64,000 nucleotides of DNA. It comes from Caldilineaceae bacterium (GTDB taxonomy: Bacteria; Chloroflexota; Anaerolineae; Caldilineales; Caldilineaceae). Where the stretch lies: contig JAGNDO010000007.1 in assembly GCA_018003515.1 (NCBI GenBank), positions 1 to 64,000 on the forward strand, given 5' to 3'. Positions 1-7,956 of the stretch are shown piece by piece (position 1 is the stretch's first letter; every line of letters begins with the position of its first letter). Position numbers and translations under genes: made by a program. The notes below the pieces were generated by a model. The model was not told the origin of the DNA. It saw only the letters and a list, made by a program, of their open reading frames with translations, and searched no databases.

Positions 1-695
1 ATCCAGCCGGCCACGTTGTCCAGGAAATAGCGATCATGGGTGACGGCGATCACCGTGCCCACATAGTCCCGCAGGTGGCCCTCAAGCCAGGCCACGGATT
101 CGGCGTCCAAATGGTTGGTCGGCTCGTCCAGGAGCAGGATGTCCGGCTTTTGCAGCAGCAGACGGCACATGGCCACCCGCCGCCGCTCGCCGCCGGAGAG
201 GATGGCGATCTTGGCGTCGCTGGGGGGGCAGCGCAGGGCGTCCATAGCCAGTTCCAGACGGCTGTCCAGATCCCAGGCGTCCAGGCGGTCCAGGCTCTCC
301 TGCACCTCGCCCTGGCGCTGGATCAGGTCGTTCATCTCCTCGTCGCTCAGATCCTCGCCAAAGCGCATGTTGATCTCGTCAAACTCGGCCAGGGCGTCCA
401 CGGTCTCCTGGGCACCCTCCTCGACGATCTGGCGCACGGTCTTGGACTCGTCCAATCTCGGCTCCTGCTCCAAATAGCCCACGGTATAGCCGGGACTGAG
501 CAGGGTTTCGCCCACAAATTCCGTCTCCACCCCGGCCAAAATGCGCAGCAGGGTGCTCTTGCCAGAGCCGTTCAGCCCCAGCACGCCGATCTTGGCCCCG
601 TGATAATAGCTGAGGCTGATGTCTCGCAAAACCTTGTTGTTCGGGGGGTAGATCTTGCCCACCCCCATCATGGAATAGATAATTTTGGTGCTCAT
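1..695 (-). CDS. ettA: Energy-dependent translational throttle protein EttA (ABC-F ATPase), N-terminal 231 residues
   Basis: ABC-F proteins bind the ribosomal E site and couple ATP turnover to translation; EttA acts on early elongation. Reading the minus strand from an ATG at 695 gives 231 codons that run off the window edge. Visible are Walker [10 protein letters not shown] (about 40-48), a charged helical stretch at about 95-140 that fits the EttA arm, the ABC signature LSGGERRR (about 167-173), Walker B with [11 protein letters not shown] (about 187-197) and the H-loop VTHDR (about 219-222). The family is about 555 residues with two ABC domains, so only domain 1 is present here. No transmembrane segments are seen, as expected for ABC-F. 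EttA rather than another ABC-F is favoured by the opening [12 protein letters not shown] and the arm position. Confidence 0.93.
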   Translation of the reverse strand, partial: MSTKIIYSMMGVGKIYPPNNKVLRDISLSYYHGAKIGVLGLNGSGKSTLLRILAGVETEFVGETLLSPGYTVGYLEQEPRLDESKTVRQIVEEGAQETVDALAEFDEINMRFGEDLSDEEMNDLIQRQGEVQESLDRLDAWDLDSRLELAMDALRCPPSDAKIAILSGGERRRVAMCRLLLQKPDILLLDEPTNHLDAESVAWLEGHLRDYVGTVIAVTHDRYFLDNVAGW

Positions 696-720
696 TTAGG
701 CTCGTTTCGTGTAGATAAAT

Positions 721-780
721 CTCCCAATCGCCTAATCGTCTAATCTCGGAGAAGAGATTGGGCGATTAGGCGATTGGGAG
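721..780. repeat. Inverted array of ATTGGG/ATTAGG-type short repeats
   Basis: Two 27-bp arms (721-747 and 754-780) are reverse complements with about two mismatches around a 6-nt loop. Each arm is itself built of about 8-9 bp units of the kind CGATTRGG. The stop codon of the upstream minus-strand gene (766-768) lies inside the right arm. Confidence 0.85.
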
Positions 781-1299
781 ATTGGGTGTGTGATGCAACA
801 AAAACGGAAAAGCCACCCGGCGCAACCCCCTCAGGTTGAGGAGGGTCAGGCCGAGCAGGGTGTCGTTGTCCAAAAAGCGCAGTTCGTCCACCACCCGGGG
901 CCAGGGGAAGGGGCTGCCCGCCGGATAGGTGACGGCCAGACAGGGCCGCCGGTCAATCATCGAGTCGGCCAGCCCCAGATACACGGGCATGATCGGGGCA
1001 ATGTGCCTTTCCCGGCGCACCAGATTGATGCCTCGTCCATCGGTGGCGAAGGTTTTGCCCCACCATCCGCCCAGGCCGCCCAGGGCCAGGGCCGCCGGGG
1101 CGATCTTGCGCAGCCAGTCCGGTCCCACAAACTCTGCCCGGAAGTGGCCGGAAAGGGTGGCGGCGTCCGGCGTGGGCAGGGTGATGAAGAGCCTGCGAAA
1201 GCCCCGCAAGCTGTGGGCGTTCAACGTGCGGCCCCGCATGGTCTGGGGGCGGGGCGGGGCATCTATTATCGGTCGGGCGGTCGAATCAGGTGCGTACAT
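766..1299 (-). CDS. Conserved-looking hypothetical protein (177 aa), possibly DUF4334/GXWXG-like
   Basis: I do not recognise this protein firmly. It is 177 residues, without a signal peptide or transmembrane helix. The middle has a Gly/Trp motif (LGGLGGWWGKTF, about 75-86). The C-terminal half reads like a small beta-barrel ending with 'DELRFLDNDTLLG' and 'FPFLLHH'. The GWWGK motif and the 'D-D-T-L-L-G' ending resemble the GXWXG/DUF4334 type, but this is an impression without alignment. The last residues (TPNLPIA) and the stop are encoded by a repeat element, so the native C-terminus may have been replaced. The N-terminal 25 residues are Pro/Arg-rich and the true start could be further in. 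Confidence 0.55.
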   Translation of the reverse strand: MYAPDSTARPIIDAPPRPQTMRGRTLNAHSLRGFRRLFITLPTPDAATLSGHFRAEFVGPDWLRKIAPAALALGGLGGWWGKTFATDGRGINLVRRERHIAPIMPVYLGLADSMIDRRPCLAVTYPAGSPFPWPRVVDELRFLDNDTLLGLTLLNLRGLRRVAFPFLLHHTPNLPIA

Positions 1300-1380
1300 G
1301 GTCTTCCTGTGGTGGGTGAGTATGTGCGAAAAAGGTCGGGGTCCATCATATCACGCCGAGCCATGCCGCTCCAATCTAAA

Positions 1381-1465
1381 GATCCACGAATCGACACGAA
1401 TCTTCACGAATCTTCACGAATCAAAAAAGAAAAGATTCGTGTCGATTCGTGAAGATTCGTGGATC
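1381..1465. repeat. Inverted array of CACGAATCTT decamers
   Basis: The left arm (1381-1422) holds four CACGAAT units at about 10-bp spacing. The right arm (1434-1465) holds three ATTCGTG units as their reverse complement, with an A/G-rich loop between. Both arms end with the palindromic flank GATC. It lies in the 450-bp gap 1300-1754. Confidence 0.9.
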
Positions 1466-1487
1466 ACGCCTTCAGCCCAGACGCGAG

Positions 1488-1570
1488 AAACCCCCGCCAC
1501 GGTGGCGAGGGTTCCTCATTTTTGTTCGGCAGCATCTATTCTGAGAAACTCAGAGGTGATGCTGCCGAAC
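1488..1570. other. Two adjacent hairpins downstream of the dnaK-like gene
   Basis: 1489-1513 folds as AACCC-CGCC / GGCG-GGGTT with a five-T run at 1519-1523, terminator-like on the plus strand. 1524-1570 has perfect 13-bp arms (GTTCGGCAGCATC and its complement) enclosing a second 5-bp stem (CTGAG/CTCAG, 1541-1553). No plus-strand gene precedes them. They may end transcripts or mark the 3' part of a small transcript containing the tiny ORF at 1536-1595. Confidence 0.5.
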
Positions 1571-1595
1571 GGTTACTACAGTTACAACTGTCCAT
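1536..1595 (-). CDS. Possible 19-codon peptide with an ideal Shine-Dalgarno sequence
   Basis: A short frame MDSCNCSNRSAASPLSFSE begins 8 nt after AAGGAGGTGA (1601-1610, minus strand), an almost full-length match to the 16S anti-SD. It contains a Cys-x-Cys pair and ends inside a stable hairpin. A second extended SD followed by a tiny Cys-ending frame occurs at 16024-16069. It could be a leader peptide or chance; no homologue is recognised. Confidence 0.25.
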   Translation of the reverse strand: MDSCNCSNRSAASPLSFSE

Positions 1596-1754
1596 GGGCA
1601 TCACCTCCTTATGAATGGGATGGCGGTTCAGGAGGCCGGACGTATGGAGGGGAAGTCGGGAAATCGACCCTCATTTGTGTGCTTCGTCCAACGTGGATGG
1701 AGTATCCCACAGTTTTTTGGCTTTGTCAAGGGGCAAAAATGTGCGAATTCGGCC

Positions 1755-3509
1755 CTATTCCTCGGCCTCGAAGAGCAGGTCGATCAGTTCATCGCAATAA
1801 CCTTCGACCGTTTCGTCATCCCCGGCCTGGACAGCCGTCTGGATGTCCGCCACCACATCGGTGATCTCGGCGGCCAGATCTGGGTCCACATCAGCCCCGG
1901 CCAGAACCCGGCTGGCCCGTTCCAGCAGGGCGTGGACGCCGGGGTCGCCGGCCACTTCAACCTCAACGTTGTCTGTACCGGCGTAGGCTTCGGAAAGTTT
2001 GGCCTGGCTCTTGGCAATCTCTTCCGGGCTGAGGCGCTGGCGGCTGGCCTTCATCTCTTGGGTCATCTGTTTGCGCCCGACCCGATCCATGACGGTCACG
2101 TTGAGGATGCCGTTGATGTCCAGTTGAAAGTTGACCGTCAGGTTTGTCAGCATGTCCGGGCGGTTGGGCTTGAGATCGTCAAACATGAAGTCGCCCAAAA
2201 GTACGTTTTTGGAGGCGACGATGTGTTCGCCCTGATAGACCTTGACATGAATGGCGTCCTGGCCGGGGAACATGGTGGTGAAAACTTCGCTCTTTTGCAC
2301 GGGCACGGCCGAGTTGCGCCGGATCAGGGGCACAAAATGGTCATCCCGGATGCGGCCAGACCGTTCAAAGGTGGCGGTTTCCAGACCCAGGGAGAAGGGG
2401 GTGACATCCACCAGGATGGCGTCGATCTCTTCGCCGCTGATGATGCCGGCCTGGACTGCCGCGCCCAGGGCCACGGCCGCGTCCGGGTCGATCTCCCCGT
2501 GGGGTTCCTGGCCCAAATGCGCCACAATCAGCGCCCACACCGCGGGGATGCGGGTGGAGCCACCCACCAACAGCACCCGGTCCAGCTCTTCGGCCTGCAT
2601 GTTGGCGTCGGCCAGGGTCTGGTCAATGGCATCCAGGGTGCCGTCCAGCAGGTCGGCGATCAGATCCTCAAATTCCTGGCGTTCGATCTCCCGCTGGATG
2701 TGCAGAGGGCGCTGTTTTTTATCCGAGGCGATATATTCCAGGTTGACCGTGGCATAGGGGGTGGCCGACAGCTCGATCTTGGCCTCTTCGGCAGCCCGTT
2801 GCAGGCGCGCCCAGGCTTGATGGTCTTGGCGCAGGTCGATCTTGTGTTCCTTCTCGAACTCATCGGCCAGCAGATCCGCCAGACGCAGGTCGAAGTCGTC
2901 ACCGCCCAGGTGGTTGTTGCCGGCCGTGGCGATCACATCCACGATCTCCCCATCCAGCTCGATGATGGAGACATCGAAGGTGCCGCCGCCCAGGTCGTAG
3001 ACCAACACCTTCAGGGGCTGTCCACCGTTGTCCTGCCCATAGCCATAGGCCAGGGCCGCCGCGGTCGGCTCGTTGAGGATGCGTTCCACCTGAAGACCGG
3101 CGATTTCACCGGCCTCAATGGTGGCCTGGCGTTGGGGTTCGTTGAAATAGGCGGGCACGGTGATCACCACCCGGCGCACATCTTCGCCCAAGTGGGTCTG
3201 GGCGGCCTGGCGCAGACGATCCAGGATCATGGCGGAGATCTCCTGGGGGGTGAAGCTGCGCTCCCCCATCTCCACGGACTGACCGCTGCCCATCAGCCGC
3301 TTGACCGAGCGCACGGTACGCTCCGGGGCCGCGCCCCACTGGTTGTAGGCGTGGCGACCGACCAGGATCTTGCCGTCGGGGCCTACACCCACCACGGACG
3401 GCAGCAACCGCTCGCCATCCACGGGGATGATGCGGGGCTGGCCGTCTTCGATAATCGCCACCACGGAATTGGTGGTACCCAGGTCAATGCCTAAAACTTT
3501 TGTGCCCAT
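1755..3509 (-). CDS. Short DnaK/Hsp70-family chaperone
   Basis: This is a cytosolic Hsp70 that cycles ATP to bind and release unfolded segments. The nucleotide-binding domain shows GIDLGTTNS (7-15), the second phosphate motif [12 protein letters not shown] and the adenosine motif [10 protein letters not shown]. The interdomain linker reads [14 protein letters not shown]. The substrate domain follows, but the protein is 584 residues against about 630-640 for housekeeping DnaK. The helical lid is short, acidic, and lacks an EEVD-like tail. It is the last gene of a minus-strand group TPR, J-domain, GrpE, Hsp70, about 530 bp after grpE. That gap is filled by a 184-bp tandem repeat. I infer a specialised second Hsp70 rather than the housekeeping DnaK. 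Confidence 0.9.
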   Translation of the reverse strand: MGTKVLGIDLGTTNSVVAIIEDGQPRIIPVDGERLLPSVVGVGPDGKILVGRHAYNQWGAAPERTVRSVKRLMGSGQSVEMGERSFTPQEISAMILDRLRQAAQTHLGEDVRRVVITVPAYFNEPQRQATIEAGEIAGLQVERILNEPTAAALAYGYGQDNGGQPLKVLVYDLGGGTFDVSIIELDGEIVDVIATAGNNHLGGDDFDLRLADLLADEFEKEHKIDLRQDHQAWARLQRAAEEAKIELSATPYATVNLEYIASDKKQRPLHIQREIERQEFEDLIADLLDGTLDAIDQTLADANMQAEELDRVLLVGGSTRIPAVWALIVAHLGQEPHGEIDPDAAVALGAAVQAGIISGEEIDAILVDVTPFSLGLETATFERSGRIRDDHFVPLIRRNSAVPVQKSEVFTTMFPGQDAIHVKVYQGEHIVASKNVLLGDFMFDDLKPNRPDMLTNLTVNFQLDINGILNVTVMDRVGRKQMTQEMKASRQRLSPEEIAKSQAKLSEAYAGTDNVEVEVAGDPGVHALLERASRVLAGADVDPDLAAEITDVVADIQTAVQAGDDETVEGYCDELIDLLFEAEE

Positions 3510-3568
3510 AATGTTTCTGATGTCCTATTTTTGATGAATGGAAAGGGTAGAATTTCGGCCTCATCGGC

Positions 3569-4118
3569 CTCGTTCCCACGCTCTGCGTGGGAACGCAAAC
3601 GGACGCTCTGCGTCCCTCGGCGCAGAGCGCCGGATAGCCGCTCCCACGCGGAGCGTGGGAGCGAGAGTTAGAGAGTTAATCTTGTGCGTCGTCCCTGGCC
3701 GGGGATCGGGAGACCATCACTTCGGCGTAGCGCAGCACCCGGTCGCCCTGATCTCGTTCCCACGCTCCGCGTGGGAATGCAAACGGACGCTCTGCGTCCC
3801 TCGGCGCAGAGCGCCGGATAGCCGCTCCCACGCGGAGCGTGGGAACGAGAGTTAGAGAGTTAATCTTGTGCGTCGTCCCTGGCCGCAGATCGGGAGACCA
3901 TCACTTCGGCGTAGCGCAGCACCCGGTCGCCCTGATCTCGTTCCCACGCTCTGCGTGGGAACGCAAACGGACGCTCTGCGTCCCTCGGCGCAGAGCGCCG
4001 GACAGCCGCTCCCACGCGGAGCGTGGGAGCGAGAGTTAGAGAGTTAATCTTGTGCGTCGTCCCTGGCCGCAGATCGGGAGACCATCACTTCGGCGTAGCG
4101 CAACACCCGGTCGCCCTG
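3569..4118. repeat. Three tandem 184-bp repeats carrying the grpE 3' end plus a palindromic element
   Basis: The unit starts at 3569, 3753 and 3937, an exact 184-bp period. Each unit has about 100 bp of the palindromic element (CTCGTTCCCACGC...GCGTGGGAGCGAG, with an inner CGCTCTGCG/CGCAGAGCG hairpin). About 80 bp then match the last 75 bp of the grpE gene plus its stop (stop codons at 3676, 3860 and the real one at 4044). Copies differ by only a few substitutions. The element and the adjoining gene end were therefore duplicated together, twice. Short plus-strand frames here are not genes. Confidence 0.95.
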
Positions 4119-5075
4119 GGTGTAGCCTTTGCGCAGGACGGTGACCACGGTGTTGGCGGGCAGATCCGGGTGATCCTGTGCGCCCACGGCCACATGCAGA
4201 CGGGGGTCAAAGGGCTTGTGCAGGGCATCGATGGATTGGACCGACTCTTTGCCCAGCAGGGTCACAAAGCGGGTCTGGACCAGATTCAGCCCTTGCAACC
4301 AGGCGCTGAGGGCGTCGGACATCTCCCCGGCGGCCGGCGGCGGGGTGACCGGGGCTGGCTCCGGCTCCGATTCGATGAAGACCCGGCGCACTTTGTCCCA
4401 CACGCTGGGGGCGGGCGGCGGGCGATGCATGGCCTCCTTGCGGGCGGCCTCTTCCCGGCGGCGTTGCTCGGCCAGCATCTGTTGACCGTGGGCCAGGGCC
4501 ATGTCCAGCCCGTCCAGGCTGGGGAGCAGATCCGCGGCCAGATCGCCCCGGGCTTCCTTACGCAATTGGGCCAAACGCCGCTGTTGGGCCACCTGCCGGG
4601 TCTCGTTGACCTCATCCCGGCGGGTGGCGATCTCTTGCAAGGCGGTGAGGGAGTGGCCCACCTGCTGCTCTCGGCTCTCGGTCAGGGTGTTGGCCTTGAA
4701 CTGGGTGCGGCCCAGCTTGGTCACGCTTTTGGTCAGCTCGTCCAACTGCTCTTGGAGGGTTTCCAGACGGCTGACCAGATCGATTTCATGCTCGCGCCGG
4801 GCGGCTTCGGCCGCGCTGCCCGTGAAATGACGGGTCAGGGCGGCCACCTGGGCGGCGGACAACTGGGTTTCGTCCACAAGTTGGGCCAACTGTGTCTGCA
4901 AAAACTCGTTCTGGGCTACCAATTGGCGCAGATGGGCCTGGCTTTGGGCATCCTCGACCAGCAGGCCGTCATTTTCGTCTTCGTCGTCATCGGCAAAGGG
5001 GATGATTTGGTCTTCCCAGGCGACTGATTCGTCGGACACATCGCCTATGCCTTGATGATTCACTCTTTCAAACAT
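4044..5075 (-). CDS. grpE: GrpE-like nucleotide exchange factor with long N-terminal extension
   Basis: GrpE releases ADP from Hsp70. The C-terminal part has the family pattern: DLLPSLDGLDMAL, then 'LQGLNLVQTRFVTLL', then 'HKPFDPRLHVAVGAQ', and the terminal beta-domain sequence 'VVTVLRKGYTQGDRVLRYAEVMVS'-like, given here in part only. At 343 residues it is much longer than usual (about 180-220). The first 170 residues are acidic then helical/coiled coil, and a Pro-rich insert sits near 235-265. The start at 5075 lies 3 nt after the stop of the J-domain gene, so the two are probably co-translated. The 3' end has been copied twice downstream (3569-4043). The pairing with the short Hsp70 is inferred from the operon. 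Confidence 0.88.
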   Translation of the reverse strand: MFERVNHQGIGDVSDESVAWEDQIIPFADDDEDENDGLLVEDAQSQAHLRQLVAQNEFLQTQLAQLVDETQLSAAQVAALTRHFTGSAAEAARREHEIDLVSRLETLQEQLDELTKSVTKLGRTQFKANTLTESREQQVGHSLTALQEIATRRDEVNETRQVAQQRRLAQLRKEARGDLAADLLPSLDGLDMALAHGQQMLAEQRRREEAARKEAMHRPPPAPSVWDKVRRVFIESEPEPAPVTPPPAAGEMSDALSAWLQGLNLVQTRFVTLLGKESVQSIDALHKPFDPRLHVAVGAQDHPDLPANTVVTVLRKGYTQGDRVLRYAEVMVSRSAARDDAQD

Positions 5076-5078
5076 GGA

Positions 5079-5444
5079 TTACTCCTGGGTTGGCAGGGGA
5101 GGCACACGAAAATCACGGTCAGGCGCGTGGCGGGCCAAGCCCAATTCCAGGGCCAACTGGTCCAGATCTTCCACATGGACCGTCAGATCATAGGTGGGGC
5201 GGCGGCGGTTAGGCAGGGCGGGCGGCGGTTGCAGCAGAAAGAGATCCACCTTGGCCCGGCTCTCCGCCGAGCGCAGCAGTTCGTAGGCCACCCGGATCTC
5301 CTGGAATTTTTCCGGCTCCTGCTCCGGCGGATATTGGCGCACAAGGCGAAAATAGGCTTTTTTGATGGCGCTTTCGTCCGCCCGGCGGTCGATTTGAAGG
5401 ACCACATAGGGGTCCACGGTCGGGTTAGTAGAGGTCAGAGTCAT
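5079..5444 (-). CDS. Small J-domain protein with HPD replaced by PPE
   Basis: This 121-residue protein opens with a J-domain: DPYVVLQIDRRADESAIKKA (11-30) for helices I-II, then YFRLVRQYPPEQEPEKFQEI (31-50). The canonical Y-HPD-xxPE is here Y-PPE-QEPE (PPE at 39-41). Helix III follows ('RVAYELLRSAESRAKVD'). There is no G/F, zinc-finger or C-terminal DnaJ domain; the rest is a short Pro-rich tail. HPD normally triggers Hsp70 ATPase, so the change suggests either a co-evolved partner or a scaffold role. I chose the ATG at 5444 (GAGGA 8 nt upstream). It overlaps the TPR gene by 20 nt, indicating translational coupling. Confidence 0.8.
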   Translation of the reverse strand: MTLTSTNPTVDPYVVLQIDRRADESAIKKAYFRLVRQYPPEQEPEKFQEIRVAYELLRSAESRAKVDLFLLQPPPALPNRRRPTYDLTVHVEDLDQLALELGLARHAPDRDFRVPPLPTQE

Positions 5445-7755
5445 CGAATAGATCCTCAAAATCGCCTAATAATCTCTCAATAAGATCGTCGTCAAGCTTC
5501 CCCAGATCCCCCAGAATATCCGCGAACGGATTCATCCGCCCGGAGACAAAATTCTGGGCGTGTTCGATCTGATCGATCACCGCTTGGTCCCCGGCCTTGG
5601 TCGCCAACTGGACGGCTCGGCGTAAGAGACGCTGGGCCTTTGTTTTGTCCCGGGTTTTGTCAAAAAGAGCGCGGGCTTCGGCGAATTCAAGGATGCCGCT
5701 GCGGGGCATTTCCGTCCGCACAAGGGTCAGATAGTGGTCGGTCAGGTCGTCCGCCTGTTTGTCGAGGGTGGCATCGACGATCTGGAGGAGAGCCAAGGCC
5801 CGGGTGTCGGTGCCTCGCCCCTTTTCCGCCAGGTGCAGGGCTTCGTCAAAGAAGCGTATGGCCCACTCGTTGCCCAATTTGCAGGCCAGGACTTTTTCGC
5901 CCTGAGCCACCCAAAAGGGAATCAACAGATTGGACTGGTCGCGGAAGTCCGCCATCACCTGCTCTGCGGCCCCATCCTCGTCCATGTGCAGCAGGTCGTG
6001 CATGACGAAACCCGCCACGCGGGCGCTGTCTGGATCCGCCGCATAGGCCGCCAACAGGGTACTCTTGGCCTCTTTCTTGGCACCAATGGCTCGATATTGG
6101 GTGCCCAGTTCCATCAGCAGTGCGGGGTGGTTGGGCACAGCTTCCAACGCCCCTTGCAGATGCTTGATCATCGGGTTGCTCTTCTTGATCAATTTGTTTG
6201 GCAGGCGGCTCAGGATGCTTTCAGTTCGATCTATGTATTCGGCCTGGCGCAGATAGGTTTCGGCCAGACCATCCCGGGCCTCTTGATGGGTCGGATCCAG
6301 GGCCAACACCTGTCTGAAGGGGGTGATGGGATCTTTTCCCCATTGGTCGGCGCGCAGATGGGCCAGACTGAGCAGACTGGGGATGTGTTGGGCGTCGATC
6401 TCCAGGATGCGGACCAGCTCGTTCTCGGCCGCATCCTTGCGGTCGGCCTCTATCAGGGCATCGGCCAACTTGACGCGCATGTCCACATCGTCCCCGGCAT
6501 ATTTGACCGCGGTGCGCAGACAGTTGACCACCTCTTCGGTGGGGTATCGACTACGCCCATAACATTCGGCGGCGTGGGCCCACAGAGCCGCCACCTGGGC
6601 ATCGGTCATATAGTCCGGGTGCTTTTCCGAGCGAGGACGGCGTCGGGCCATCTCCCGCCAGGCGTCTCCAGCCGCATCCCAATTTTCCAGCGCCTCCTCG
6701 CACAGGGCCAGATTTTGGGCCAGGGTGCGCCCGCCTGTGAATTTGCTGGCCTTGCGCAGCAGTTCGGCGGCCTTTTGCCAGTTGCCCGCCTGGGCCGCCT
6801 CGTAGCCCAAGGTAAAATAGGCCGTGCCTACGGTCTCGGCCAAGATGCGGTCGTTGGTGAGGACATCAGGGTTGGGCAGCAAGTCTACCTGGGTGACGAT
6901 CTCTTGCCAGTTTTCCTCCTGGGCCAGGGCGATAATCCCCTCTCGGGACAAATACATGTTGTTGTCTTCAAACCAGGTCGGATGCCAGCCCTTGGTGGCA
7001 CTGATCAGCCAAGATTTGCGGGCCTCTGGCTTGCGATCCTGATTTATGTTGACCAGTCCAGCGTAATAATGGAAAACGCCTTGAGATCGAGGCGTGGGAA
7101 GTTGGCTGGCCAGATCGTTTAGATATTCGGACGATCCCGCGCTGATGTCGGCACGCAGGGCGATCAGCGCCCGCCACGGTTCGCTTGAGGAGAGCAGGGG
7201 CTGCCGCGTTAGATTGTGAAGGGTGGCGACGGGTTGATCTTGATGGAAGGCTTGGAGCAGACGCAGGGTGTTGACCTCCTCCGCGGCCAGCCCGCTCTCG
7301 GTCCAGGGCTTGCCGCTGGCAAGTTGAGCCAAACTGCGCACGTAGGCCACGCCAGGATGGTCGCCGGCCTTGGCCAAGGCCGCGTCCGCTTCTGCCGGGC
7401 GGCCTTGGCGGAAGTGGGTGATGGCTCGATGGAAGTGGATGCGGGTATCTTTGGGGTCCAACTTCAGGGCCGCGGCCAGATGGCGCTCTTGTTCCTGGGG
7501 ATTGACCGCTTCCACCCCCAGGCGGAAATGGGCCTCGGCCAGCAGCCGGTTGATCACATCTGCGGCCTGGGGATTGCGGGCAGGGTTGATAAAGGTCAAG
7601 CCGGTTTCGGCCAGACGCAGGGCGTCCTGGGCGCGGTTTTGTTCCAGCGCTTTCTGGGCGCGCTCAATGGCCGTATCAAAGCCCCGCACCGGGACCGGGG
7701 CGTTGGGTCTGCCCTGCTTGGATCGGTTGCGTGCGCGTTTTTTCTTGCCTGCCAT
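5425..7755 (-). CDS. Large TPR-repeat protein, first gene of the Hsp70 operon
   Basis: This is a 776-residue soluble protein with a basic start (MAGKKKRARNRSKQGR) and then almost entirely helical TPR-like repeats. Examples are A-LRLAETGL, HLAAALKLDP, AAELLRKASK and VLALDPTHQEARDGLAETYL. The last 30 residues are acidic (DFEDLFDDSDLY at the end). TPR proteins often dock chaperones or clients. Its stop codon lies 20 nt inside the following J-domain gene. A candidate extended -10 promoter is at 7805-7813. No catalytic motif is seen. Function beyond scaffold/client binding is unknown; the operon links it to Hsp70. Confidence 0.82.
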   Translation of the reverse strand: MAGKKKRARNRSKQGRPNAPVPVRGFDTAIERAQKALEQNRAQDALRLAETGLTFINPARNPQAADVINRLLAEAHFRLGVEAVNPQEQERHLAAALKLDPKDTRIHFHRAITHFRQGRPAEADAALAKAGDHPGVAYVRSLAQLASGKPWTESGLAAEEVNTLRLLQAFHQDQPVATLHNLTRQPLLSSSEPWRALIALRADISAGSSEYLNDLASQLPTPRSQGVFHYYAGLVNINQDRKPEARKSWLISATKGWHPTWFEDNNMYLSREGIIALAQEENWQEIVTQVDLLPNPDVLTNDRILAETVGTAYFTLGYEAAQAGNWQKAAELLRKASKFTGGRTLAQNLALCEEALENWDAAGDAWREMARRRPRSEKHPDYMTDAQVAALWAHAAECYGRSRYPTEEVVNCLRTAVKYAGDDVDMRVKLADALIEADRKDAAENELVRILEIDAQHIPSLLSLAHLRADQWGKDPITPFRQVLALDPTHQEARDGLAETYLRQAEYIDRTESILSRLPNKLIKKSNPMIKHLQGALEAVPNHPALLMELGTQYRAIGAKKEAKSTLLAAYAADPDSARVAGFVMHDLLHMDEDGAAEQVMADFRDQSNLLIPFWVAQGEKVLACKLGNEWAIRFFDEALHLAEKGRGTDTRALALLQIVDATLDKQADDLTDHYLTLVRTEMPRSGILEFAEARALFDKTRDKTKAQRLLRRAVQLATKAGDQAVIDQIEHAQNFVSGRMNPFADILGDLGKLDDDLIERLLGDFEDLFDDSDLY

Positions 7756-7804
7756 GATGCCTCACTCACTGGTCGGTTGCGTACCCTTTGGACAAAGTTT
7801 GTGT

Positions 7805-7813
7805 AGTATAGCA
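7805..7813 (-). promoter_or_regulatory. Extended -10 promoter for the TPR/J/GrpE/Hsp70 operon
   Basis: On the minus strand TGC-TATACT matches an extended -10 (TGN-TATAAT). The start site would be near 7798, about 43 nt before the TPR start codon. No good -35 is visible at 17 bp. Confidence 0.5.
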
Positions 7814-7907
7814 TAAAATTTCAAGGGAGTGGAATATGACAATAAATCGCAATCGATCGTACCGCCCCCGCAAAAACAACCATAAGATGCAAATCTCCCG
7901 CCACCTA

Positions 7908-7916
7908 TGATACAAT
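7908..7916 (+). promoter_or_regulatory. Extended -10 promoter for the CHAT gene
   Basis: TGA-TACAAT on the plus strand, with a start site near 7923, gives a leader of about 34 nt to the ATG at 7957. It is divergent from the operon promoter about 100 bp away, so both could share regulation. Confidence 0.5.
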
Positions 7917-7956
7917 TTCCCCCACAAACCCATCCACGGAACACGGAACACGATCC

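Noticed and set aside
36-743. Plus-strand 235-codon frame opposite the EttA gene
   Set aside because: It is antisense to an unmistakable ABC-F protein with all motifs; the long frame reflects high GC in the third codon position.
1611-3494. Plus-strand 627-codon frame opposite the Hsp70 gene
   Set aside because: The minus strand encodes a full Hsp70; the plus translation is His/Gly/Gln-rich without domains.
3538-4039. Plus-strand small frames in the 184-bp repeats
   Set aside because: They repeat because the DNA repeats, and they translate palindromic elements and the antisense of the grpE tail.
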